From: Bdellovibrio sp.
Lineage (GTDB): Bacteria; Myxococcota; SpSt-1050
Reading direction: 5' to 3'
NCBI GenBank assembly: GCA_020725805.1
Contig: DYEF01000109.1
Location: 1-11,709, forward strand
DNA: 11,709 nt
Under the pieces are notes generated by a model that worked only from the letters and a program-made list of their open reading frames with translations, ran no database searches and had not been told where the DNA came from. The translations under genes and the position numbers were made by a program. Positions 1-7,371 of this stretch are shown in pieces; position 1 is the stretch's first letter; the number at the start of each line of letters is the position of its first letter.

Positions 1-4
1 AACT

Positions 5-394
5 ATGGCTAAGATAATTAACAGATATTTATTCAATTGGCAAGATATAGATAACCTCCCTGAATTAAAAAGATTTCAGCTTGTTTTGGAATATGCAGAT
101 GACGAAGAGTTTATGAGGATGCTTGAGAGGATAAGGTATAAGGGGAGGAATGAATATCCTGTGAGGGCTATATGGAATAGTCTGCTTGTAATGTATGTAG
201 CCCAGCATAGTAGTATAAGTTCATTGAGACGGGAGTTGATGCGGAATCCTTTATTGAGACAGTTATGTGGATTTGATCCTGTGAAGGGGGCAAAGGCAGT
301 ACCACCTGCGTATGTATACTCGAGATTTATTAGTAAGCTGAACTACTCATTATGCCTGGCACCGGTAAATAGCAGATGTCTTATTACCGAATAA
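5..394 (+). pseudogene. Truncated transposase, N-terminal fragment (IS1182/DUF772-like)
   Basis: Residues 1-112 resemble the N-terminal DNA-binding region of IS1182/IS4-type transposases (DUF772-like). Visible hallmarks are the segment PVRAIWNSLLVMYV (residues 52-65), the helix SSISSLRREL (69-78), the LCGFD motif and the VPPAYVYSRF segment (about 99-108). Full-length proteins of this type run to several hundred residues and carry a DDE catalytic domain after this point. Here the recognisable part ends near base 340 (ISKL). It is followed by about 17 residues of unrelated, cysteine-containing tail and a stop, so the catalytic domain is absent. The fragment cannot encode an active enzyme. The left inverted repeat would lie outside the window, and no right terminal repeat is evident before base 404. 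The family name rests on remembered motifs, not a search; the truncation is clear. Confidence 0.72.
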
Positions 395-403
395 CGGCTA
401 TCC

Positions 404-1756
404 TCAATATCTCATTGTTATTCCGGACTGCAGGTAATAGATCGGCTCTGTAACCGAGACCGTCTTTCCTTCCTGATCCTTATATTCTGTTTTATTCACA
501 ACGTTGATCAATGCTGCACCTGCATCTCCCGGCACGAGGATACCTCCTATCAGCTGAACCGACAACAGCGAATCGAAGAAGACTCCCTCCGCAATAAGAT
601 TATTCTCCCACCCCACAAAAGATGAACCGAACGAATTTTCCTTCTCTGCTGTCATCAGAACTCCGCTTACAGGTCCGACTCTGAGCCAGTTCCGTATGTA
701 GTATATCCCCAGATCAAATCCGATCAAACCCGCCTTCATCTCGTAGAAGACACCATCAAAAGCCCCGATTCGCTTATCCAGATTATCGCCTATCGGTCTC
801 ATATCATTTTCGCTCAGTATGAGAGAAGGTCCTGCCCTTCTGGAACCAAACAAAAATGCCCCCGAGTCATTCCCCTCGTATTCGTCGTCCGAAGACATAT
901 AGGAGAAGACACCTTCAACCTTTATCATGTTGTCATAATTGTATGTCCCGCTTAACATAAATCCGTAAGCAGATATATTTGTGTTTTTCAGATCGGCTCC
1001 ACCTTTCTGCCTGTATCCGTGCAAATAGGTAGCCGACCCAGATATCTCCAAATCCTCCAGATTAAACCCCAGTCCACCCTCGAGTGCCGTTATCTGCCTT
1101 CTCCTGTCAATCAGGTGCATATCATCCACAAAATAGATTCCGGCCCTGAGCTTTAGTTCATCCAGAATTCTATAATATCCGTCGGCACCTACCAGATATA
1201 CATCTGTCATAAAATTGGACGAGGTAAAATCCCAACCCTTGTAAGTCTGGTCCGGATATTCCCCGCCTGTCATAAAAACTCCGTATTCATCCTGCTGATA
1301 ACCAATCCTGAGTGCCCCTATCCAGTGGTTTATAAACAGTGTCGAAATATCCATTACCCTTTGAAAACCAGCTTTCAGGACAAAGCCATCCTGCCCGACC
1401 TCTCCGTATATCTCCCTCTGTTTCAGGCCAATGGCATAAGATGAGTTGTTTTCATCAAGACCGACATCAGGGTTATTCCTGCTCCACAAATCCAGACCTA
1501 TCTCTGCCTCCCAGTAAAACCTGACCAACTCATTTGCACTGAGAGTGAGCATCGGCTTGAAGAATGTCCCGGCGAGTCCCATCTCCTGTCCGTATTTGCT
1601 GTAAAAAGGCTCTGTCCTGTCAAAATCGGTATCATTTCTCAGTATAAACATATTCAGAAGCTCAATATTCAGCTCCGCCTTTCTTGCCTTACTCTCTTCT
1701 GCCACCGCAATACCGGAGATTAAAACCAGAAGTAAACTTATAGCTATTCTGTTCAT
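404..1756 (-). CDS. Predicted outer-membrane beta-barrel protein, unknown function
   Basis: The 450-residue product starts with a classical signal peptide: MNR, a hydrophobic core at residues 4-16, and an AVA-E cleavage site at 19/20. The mature part is rich in alternating aromatic/glycine beta-strand patterns, for example residues 106-131, 145-162, 196-209 and 335-360. It ends in GITMRY with a terminal aromatic residue, as outer-membrane barrels usually do for recognition by the BAM machinery. I therefore read it as an outer-membrane barrel, possibly a porin or exporter-like channel, but I recognise no specific family. A purine-rich ribosome site (GAGGAG) precedes the ATG by 7 bases. It is the last gene of the three-gene operon, 15 bases after the GH5 lipoprotein gene, which suggests transport or display related to that enzyme's glycan. 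The C-terminus looks intact despite the transposase remnant 9 bases beyond its stop. Confidence 0.7.
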   Translation of the reverse strand: MNRIAISLLLVLISGIAVAEESKARKAELNIELLNMFILRNDTDFDRTEPFYSKYGQEMGLAGTFFKPMLTLSANELVRFYWEAEIGLDLWSRNNPDVGLDENNSSYAIGLKQREIYGEVGQDGFVLKAGFQRVMDISTLFINHWIGALRIGYQQDEYGVFMTGGEYPDQTYKGWDFTSSNFMTDVYLVGADGYYRILDELKLRAGIYFVDDMHLIDRRRQITALEGGLGFNLEDLEISGSATYLHGYRQKGGADLKNTNISAYGFMLSGTYNYDNMIKVEGVFSYMSSDDEYEGNDSGAFLFGSRRAGPSLILSENDMRPIGDNLDKRIGAFDGVFYEMKAGLIGFDLGIYYIRNWLRVGPVSGVLMTAEKENSFGSSFVGWENNLIAEGVFFDSLLSVQLIGGILVPGDAGAALINVVNKTEYKDQEGKTVSVTEPIYYLQSGITMRY

Positions 1757-1771
1757 AACGGCTCTCCTCTT

Positions 1772-4303
1772 TTAATTTCTTTTACCGACCAGAAGTTTTC
1801 CGTCTTTGTAAAAATATGTCCAGTCTGTATACTCTCTCTGCGCCTGAACGGGCCTTATCGTGATTTCGTGATTCTTTCCCGGTTCGTCAGCAGTAGGATA
1901 CCAGAAGAACGTCGAACTCTCTTTGTCAAACATCCCCCATCCGTCGGAGAGCCAGATATAGAATCCGTCCTTATACTGAACAGACGGAACGAATATCTCC
2001 GTCGGCATATCAGACTCCTTGCTCTGCATCGACATATAGAACTCACGCCACGGGTCTAAAATACCCTTCGAGGAGTCGTAATAGTGATAATCGGAATAAA
2101 AGTGCATTTTATAAGGTTTGCCGGACAAAAATTTCGGATATGGTCTTGAGAATGCCAGTTCTCCGCGCGGTTTCCCCTCAGGGTCTATTATCGAGAAATC
2201 CTCATAATTCCACAGGTCTCCCTTGTCGTATGAGTTGTCCGCAGAGAAACACCAGAGCAATCTGCCGATAAAGAGAGATTCAAATGCCTCATAGTAATTG
2301 TCGAGTATCTCTGCAGAAATTCTGTAACCTGATTTTCTCGATTTCTCAATACCGTTGTAATTGAAATAGGTCCCGAACTCCCCGAAGACCGTCGGCATCA
2401 GACCAAAAGTGCTTTTTACAGCCTCGACCTTCTCCTTTATATATGGAGTAAAATCCTGAACCCGCCACTCCTCCACATTGAAATCACGCGGCGGCGAATT
2501 TATTCCGAAGAAAGGATATATATCCGGATACCAGTGTGGGGTAAAGACCACCTGTTTTAGTTCCTCCGGTTTGTAAAGATTGACTGTCCCTATCGTCCCG
2601 CCCAGAAGTGAATCAAGGGCTCCTCCTCCCTCCTCGAGCCAAATAATTGCGTTCGGGTCAGCGTTCTGAATTGCCGTTCCGATTCTCTTGTAGAGTTCTA
2701 CCAGATAGACCACAAAATTCATATTGAGATCGAGCGTTGCAAATGTATCGATATCATCCGCCGCATACTGTTTTCTGAGCGTCTTTTTGTATTCGGCCTT
2801 CTCCTCCTCGATTTTGTCCCTGTGCTCGTCGATATAGAAACGGGTCTTCAGAAATGCCGCTTTGTCTGCCTCGTTCATATCCTTTGTCCTGTCCTGATAT
2901 TTTGCCTCATTGAGCGAAAGCCAGCTCTGATATTCCGTCTGGTGTTCATCGGCATAACCATATACCTCCGACTTGTGTGCACTGACGTACCGGTCCTCAA
3001 AGTACGAATCGGTCGGGAATACAGGAAGGAGATTTAAGAGAAAGATAAGACGGTATAAAGCCTCGGCCCTCTCCTCCCCGACGATGTTCACAAGGAGATT
3101 CTTGACAGACTGTGGATTGAACTCGGAAGAGAAGTATGCAGACATAATCGTAAGCATCAGAAATCCCCCGGGAGGTTCATTGATCAGGTCATACCCTATC
3201 ACATTGGGCAGATCCCTGACAGCCTCTACAACCTTAACCCACGAGTTTACATATCCGGTCTGCAGATAATCCTTCACGTTCATCTTTATCATCTTCTTTC
3301 CGCTCGGGTCACTAAGGTCGGGATATTCATATTCGTAATTCGGATATACCTTGTCACCGGCAAAGAAGGCCGCGTAGCATCTGTTGATATCATAACTCAG
3401 AAGCGTATTGTTCCACCAGTTCGTAAACGGGAAGACGTCAGTTGTCTCAGTTACATCGAAAGGAATAAGAGGTTCTTTAAGATTATTCTGCATCTTTAGG
3501 ACCATATCCTGAAGCCACTTCGAAAGGTCTCTCTCCTCCTGTGCCGGAACCGGACCCAGAAGACCGGAATCTCCCAGAAGCGAATTTATGTTGCTTATTA
3601 TCTGGTCTCTCATAAATGCATCACCCAGATTGCCGAGCAGTTTGAATGTCCCCCACTTTCTGGAGTCAAACTTCTTTTCGGGAAGACAGGCCTTAACTGC
3701 CCACATCGGAGCCCCGTCTCCCATAGTCCTCGAATCAAACTTTACCCTCCCCCTGTCGAGTTCCGATTCATCCGGAAATACAGACGCGAGCATATATTCC
3801 AGAGAACCTTCCTCTCCGAAGGCAGGTTTCCTGTTGAAGTTTACAAAGAGTATTCTCGAGAAGAGATTTTCGTGAAAATTTACAAGCACATAGATATTGT
3901 AATCGTTTGCCTTCTTTACTATCTCCCTGATATAGTTCAGGTATTCGTAATCAAATTTGCCCGGCCCGTCGTGCTCAACGGCCTCCCAGTTGACAACCAG
4001 ACGAATCGAGTTAAATCCCAGCTCCCTTAAGACCGAAAACCATTTATCTGCATCCGACAGGGGAAAAGGTCTGCCCACGAACGTCACCGGCTGTCCCCTC
4101 GGGTCGGCCGTCGGAATCGGTTTTACGGGCAGTTTATTCGTACCGCCCACATTGATTCCGTTGAAATAGACATATCTGTTGTGAACATCCCTGAAATATG
4201 TCCGGTCAACCTTGAGCATCGACAGGCTTTTATCAGGTTTTCTCTCCGAATCCAGACAGGATACAGAGAGAATCAAAACAAGTGCTAAAAGAATCCTCTT
4301 CAT
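1772..4303 (-). CDS. Glycoside hydrolase family 5 lipoprotein, endoglycoceramidase-like
   Basis: The 843-residue product has a lipoprotein signal with lipobox Cys16 (LSVSC). The GH5 TIM barrel begins near residue 46 (FNGINVGGTNK). Arg101 lies in SIRLVVNWEAVE and His144 in VNFHEN. The acid/base is Glu376 in YDLINEPPGG, His590-Trp-Tyr592 follows, and the nucleophile is Glu642 in VFGEFGT. All are present, so it should be active. GDGAPMWA (195-202), FTNWWNN (293-299) and the late stretch at 688-705 (ADN...GDLWNYEDFSI) are typical of endoglycoceramidases and related glycolipid-cleaving GH5 enzymes. A C-terminal beta-sandwich-like region (about 720-843) matches the extra domain of that group. Relatives are near 450-500 residues. 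The excess lies mainly in insertions at about 151-194, 221-290 and 385-525, the last with a charged helical segment at 451-517. GGAGGAG lies 3 bases before the ATG. Family is confident; the substrate (glycolipid, steryl glucoside or other) is inferred. Confidence 0.85.
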   Translation of the reverse strand: MKRILLALVLILSVSCLDSERKPDKSLSMLKVDRTYFRDVHNRYVYFNGINVGGTNKLPVKPIPTADPRGQPVTFVGRPFPLSDADKWFSVLRELGFNSIRLVVNWEAVEHDGPGKFDYEYLNYIREIVKKANDYNIYVLVNFHENLFSRILFVNFNRKPAFGEEGSLEYMLASVFPDESELDRGRVKFDSRTMGDGAPMWAVKACLPEKKFDSRKWGTFKLLGNLGDAFMRDQIISNINSLLGDSGLLGPVPAQEERDLSKWLQDMVLKMQNNLKEPLIPFDVTETTDVFPFTNWWNNTLLSYDINRCYAAFFAGDKVYPNYEYEYPDLSDPSGKKMIKMNVKDYLQTGYVNSWVKVVEAVRDLPNVIGYDLINEPPGGFLMLTIMSAYFSSEFNPQSVKNLLVNIVGEERAEALYRLIFLLNLLPVFPTDSYFEDRYVSAHKSEVYGYADEHQTEYQSWLSLNEAKYQDRTKDMNEADKAAFLKTRFYIDEHRDKIEEEKAEYKKTLRKQYAADDIDTFATLDLNMNFVVYLVELYKRIGTAIQNADPNAIIWLEEGGGALDSLLGGTIGTVNLYKPEELKQVVFTPHWYPDIYPFFGINSPPRDFNVEEWRVQDFTPYIKEKVEAVKSTFGLMPTVFGEFGTYFNYNGIEKSRKSGYRISAEILDNYYEAFESLFIGRLLWCFSADNSYDKGDLWNYEDFSIIDPEGKPRGELAFSRPYPKFLSGKPYKMHFYSDYHYYDSSKGILDPWREFYMSMQSKESDMPTEIFVPSVQYKDGFYIWLSDGWGMFDKESSTFFWYPTADEPGKNHEITIRPVQAQREYTDWTYFYKDGKLLVGKRN

Positions 4304-4315
4304 TATCTCCTCCGT

Positions 4316-5857
4316 TTATTTCTGAAAGGACTTTAATATATCGAGCATCCTCTGATTTGGCTCCAAAACAACCTCCCTGTATTTCTCGAACTTTCTCTTT
4401 ATCTCATCCTTCGAATCGAGATATATGTCCGGCCTCTCAAACTCAGATTTTAAGACGGACCTTACGCCCCACATCGATGAGTGATTGAACAGAATCTTTG
4501 CCTCGGGAGAATCTATCCTCTTATAAGTCCAGACAGACCAGTGATACTGCCTCTTTTCATACCATTTGACAAGTTCCGAGAGGGCTTCATAAGCCCAGTC
4601 GATATCCTTGATTACAGAGAAGCTCCCTATGAAAAACGGCACATTATACCTCTTCTGTGCATCTGAATAAATCTGGTCATACAGACTAATGAGTGTCTGA
4701 TAGGCCGAGAGCGACGTTGCATCAAACTCAAAGATATGGGTCGAATAGACGACGTTCGTCCAGTTATATTTAGAGGGTTCGGGAAAACTCCCCATACCCT
4801 TGAAACCGTCGTGAATTACGAGGAGGTGGTCATCACCGTTCTCCCTGATACCTTTTACGATCTTATCGTAAACGACATCCCTTGCATCCGTACTCGGGGC
4901 ATCGAAAGGCTCCGCAAGGAGTGAATACATCGCCACAATATCCCTGTTTTTGTATCTGTTCGAGATATATTTCCAGAGTTCGACCGTGAGAGCCTGCATC
5001 TTTTCATTCTCATATAATTTACCCTTGAAATCGGAATAATCGTTATGCCCGCCGGGAGATTCCTGTAAATCAATTACTGCATATACACCGTATTTTTCGC
5101 ACCAGTTAAGAAGTTCATCGATTGCCTTAAGGACCGGTTCATTATATGTGAGCTTTTCGGGAAGTTCGGCATCCTCATCGGTCGTCAGTGTCCTGTAACC
5201 AATGGGAACCCTTATAAGATTAAATCCCTGAGCTGAAATCCACTTTATGTCTTCTTCGGTAATCCAGCTTCTGATAAAACTGAGCAACAGTTCGTCCCTC
5301 GCCGCAATTCCGAATCTCTGAGCCAGAAGACCACGTAATTTATAATCAGAGTCATCACAAATAGTAGGATACTTCTTCAGTTCGTTTACAAAAGCATCAG
5401 CATCTGTCTCGGGGATAAGTTTCTTCAGTTCTGTTGTGAATTTGTCGAGCCAGCCCGAACCGTTTCCTATACATACATTCGGGAGAGGGTCTCCCTTCTT
5501 TGCCTCCGGAATACTCTCCTTCAATGCCGCAACTATCTCGTCTTTGTATATATGTGATTGTGCAAACTTATATGCCCTCGAAGAGGTCGTATGGTCGATC
5601 TGATTTACCCATGTTTCAAGAAAGAGATAGCCGCCGATATTAAATCCCCTCAGCCTAACGGGATTCCCATTAGAGTCAACTATCCTCTTGCCGCTTGCAG
5701 AAAGCCTTGAAAACAGAGGCTGATTTCCTGTGTCATCCGAAATGACATCCGCGGCCTGAATTATATCGGTTCCCGCATCAGAGAATTCGGATTCCCTTTC
5801 ACTGCAGAAGAAGATAAAAGGCAGGAAGACCAGAAGAACAAAGAATACTCTTTTCAT
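4316..5857 (-). CDS. GH5-fold exported protein with degenerate active site (probable pseudo-glycosidase)
   Basis: The 513-residue product has an N-terminal export signal ending at Cys18 (FIFFC). It is a likely lipoprotein, though Phe at -1 is atypical for a lipobox. An acidic linker (19-47) leads into a GH5 barrel resembling exo-beta-1,3-glucanases: GFNIGGYLFLETW (71-83), then WITEEDIKWISAQGFNLIRVPIGY (198-221) with Arg216. About 110 extra residues separate these segments. Glu316 survives in LLAEP, but the usual Asn before it is Ala315. The nucleophile Glu expected in the FIGxF segment is Ser412, the His of the DLHG-type strand is Gln265, and the His-x-Tyr tyrosine is Phe376. His374 and Trp443 remain. 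Retaining hydrolysis therefore looks impossible. The frame is intact and a good ribosome site (AGGGAGG) precedes the ATG, so the protein is probably made. It may bind a glycan or act as partner of the active GH5 protein encoded 12 bases downstream; that role is inference. Confidence 0.8.
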   Translation of the reverse strand: MKRVFFVLLVFLPFIFFCSERESEFSDAGTDIIQAADVISDDTGNQPLFSRLSASGKRIVDSNGNPVRLRGFNIGGYLFLETWVNQIDHTTSSRAYKFAQSHIYKDEIVAALKESIPEAKKGDPLPNVCIGNGSGWLDKFTTELKKLIPETDADAFVNELKKYPTICDDSDYKLRGLLAQRFGIAARDELLLSFIRSWITEEDIKWISAQGFNLIRVPIGYRTLTTDEDAELPEKLTYNEPVLKAIDELLNWCEKYGVYAVIDLQESPGGHNDYSDFKGKLYENEKMQALTVELWKYISNRYKNRDIVAMYSLLAEPFDAPSTDARDVVYDKIVKGIRENGDDHLLVIHDGFKGMGSFPEPSKYNWTNVVYSTHIFEFDATSLSAYQTLISLYDQIYSDAQKRYNVPFFIGSFSVIKDIDWAYEALSELVKWYEKRQYHWSVWTYKRIDSPEAKILFNHSSMWGVRSVLKSEFERPDIYLDSKDEIKRKFEKYREVVLEPNQRMLDILKSFQK

Positions 5858-5953
5858 AATAAACCTCCCTGAAAGCCCTGAACAGAACTGACATATGAAA
5901 AAAAATGTTTAACGAATAAAAAACCGGTTCCTACAGAATCAAACCGAAAGAGC

Positions 5954-5983
5954 ATTAAAGATATCCGGTGCAGTATGAGGCAA
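5954..5983 (-). promoter_or_regulatory. Weak candidate promoter for the GH5/barrel operon
   Basis: On the minus strand, TTGCCT (5983-5978) and TTTAAT (5959-5954) are separated by 18 bases, about 97 bases upstream of the first start codon. Each box departs from the sigma-70 consensus, and the AT-rich stretch nearer the gene could hold other starts. This is only the best-looking pair I found. Confidence 0.22.
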
Positions 5984-6058
5984 AACATCTGACACTTAGT
6001 ATCACATTACTTGTTCCATATCAAGATAATTTGACGGCCCTGCAGACGATTAATCCTG

Positions 6059-6087
6059 TTGCAAAAGCAGATATATTATTATATAAA
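6059..6087 (+). promoter_or_regulatory. Sigma-70-type promoter of the lysC operon
   Basis: TTGCAA (6059-6064) is followed after 17 bases by TATAAA (6082-6087), within a locally AT-rich stretch. A transcript would start near 6094. This leaves a leader of about 27 bases that contains the ribosome site AAGGAG (6110-6115), 5 bases before the lysC ATG. The leader is too short for a lysine riboswitch. Overlapping TATATT/TATTAT hexamers just upstream are alternative -10 boxes. Confidence 0.5.
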
Positions 6088-6120
6088 CTGAAACCCGGTA
6101 TCAGGCTTTAAGGAGTCTTT

Positions 6121-7359
6121 ATGCTAATTGTTCAGAAATACGGCGGCACATCTGTTGCCAATATCGAGAGAATACAGAACGTTGCCAGAAGAGCAGTCGA
6201 GACAGCCGGTAAGGGGCATTCTGTTCTTGTGGTTGTCTCTGCAATGGCAGGTGAGACAGATAAGTTAATTAATCTTGCCCATCAGATAAATGAAAATCCT
6301 TCAACAAGAGAGATGGACCTTCTCCTCTCTTCCGGAGAGAGGATAACCTGTGCCCTAACTGCGATGGCGGTTGAAAAATTTGGTAAGAAGGCAATAGCAC
6401 TCACCGGGAGACAACTCGGAATATATACGGATTCTGTTCACACAAGGGCTCACATAGAATATATAACAGGCGAAAGGGCAAAAAAGGCTCTAAAAGATGG
6501 ATATATAGTTGTCGTAGCGGGATTTCAGGGAATTACAAAGGAGACTGAAGAGGTGACCACTTTAGGACGGGGAGGCAGTGACCTTTCTGCGGTTGCCATT
6601 GCATATGCCCTGAGAGCAGACCTGTGCGAAATTTATACCGATGTTGACGGTGTTTATACTGCTGACCCTAATATCGTAAAGAAGGCAAGGAAGATAAAGA
6701 AGATTACCTATGAGGAGATGCTCGAGCTCGCATCTCTCGGGGCAAAAGTCCTGCAGACCCGTTCTGTTGAAGTGGCGGCAAAATTCAACGTCCCGCTTAT
6801 GGTCAAATCCAGCTTCAACTACAATGAAGGAACTCTTATAACAACGGAGGACAAAGATATGGAAAAGGTCGTCGTATCCGCAATCGCCCACGACAAAAAC
6901 CAGTCAAAGATTACCGTAAAAGGTGCACTGAACAGACCCGGTATTGCGGCGCTCATCTTCAAGTCGATTGCCGCAAAAAATATCATAGTAGATATGATAG
7001 GCCAGAATATTGCGAAGGGTGATGAACGTGCAGATATCTCATTTACGATTCCACGCAGCGAGACAAAGGAGACACTCAAAATAATCAGGGACCTCAAAAA
7101 GGAAATCGGATACACTGACATTGATGTAAATGAAAATATCGGAAAGGTATCAATTGTGGGAGTAGGTATGCGGACACATTCGGGTGTTGCTGCAAAGATG
7201 TTCGAGACTCTATCCGAACACGGAATCAATATTATGATGATAAACACATCGGAGATCAGTGTAAGCTGTATCATTGACCTCAGACATCTCGAAATGGCGG
7301 TCAGGGTACTGCACGATGCCTTTGGACTCGAAAACGAATTGAATGCCCAGCTTTCTTAG
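6121..7359 (+). CDS. lysC: Aspartate kinase
   Basis: Phosphorylates L-aspartate with ATP to aspartyl-4-phosphate, the first committed step toward diaminopimelate, lysine, threonine and methionine, in the cytoplasm. The 412-residue length is normal for a monofunctional enzyme. The amino-acid kinase domain shows KYGGTSV (6-12), SSGERIT (70-76), GRGGSDLSA (149-157) and TDVDGVYTADP (173-183). Two ACT domains follow, beginning near 264 (KGALNRPGIAALIF) and 343 (VSIVGVGMRTHSGVAAKMF), with the NTSEISVS segment at 375-382 that in relatives lies in the effector-binding region. Allosteric feedback by lysine and/or threonine is therefore likely, but the effector cannot be read from sequence. AAGGAG sits 5 bases before the ATG. 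It heads a four-gene operon with lysA 12 bases downstream. No sign of transfer or damage. Confidence 0.96.
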   Translation: MLIVQKYGGTSVANIERIQNVARRAVETAGKGHSVLVVVSAMAGETDKLINLAHQINENPSTREMDLLLSSGERITCALTAMAVEKFGKKAIALTGRQLGIYTDSVHTRAHIEYITGERAKKALKDGYIVVVAGFQGITKETEEVTTLGRGGSDLSAVAIAYALRADLCEIYTDVDGVYTADPNIVKKARKIKKITYEEMLELASLGAKVLQTRSVEVAAKFNVPLMVKSSFNYNEGTLITTEDKDMEKVVVSAIAHDKNQSKITVKGALNRPGIAALIFKSIAAKNIIVDMIGQNIAKGDERADISFTIPRSETKETLKIIRDLKKEIGYTDIDVNENIGKVSIVGVGMRTHSGVAAKMFETLSEHGINIMMINTSEISVSCIIDLRHLEMAVRVLHDAFGLENELNAQLS

Positions 7360-7371
7360 AAGAGGAATTAT

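Noticed and set aside
381-394. TTATT/AATAA hairpin as terminator of the minus-strand operon
   Set aside because: The stem is only 5 A-T pairs with no T run after it, so it would not be stable enough.
404-460. Barrel protein truncated by the neighbouring transposase remnant
   Set aside because: The protein ends in GITMRY with a terminal aromatic beta-strand, as expected for an intact barrel, so truncation is not supported.
2973-3269. 98-residue open frame opposite the large GH5 gene
   Set aside because: It lies wholly antisense to well-conserved GH5 coding sequence and has no domain or ribosome site; other antisense open frames in the window were rejected for the same reason.
5980-5994. Sigma-54-like site on the minus strand (TGTCAG-n5-TTGC)
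   Set aside because: The -12 TTGC and spacing fit, but the essential GG at -24 reads GT and two further consensus bases differ. No sigma-54 activator is in the window.
5858-6120. Possible lysine riboswitch or attenuator upstream of lysC
   Set aside because: The best promoter starts transcription only about 27 bases before the ATG, and I see no long paired structure or terminator hairpin in the 263-base region.
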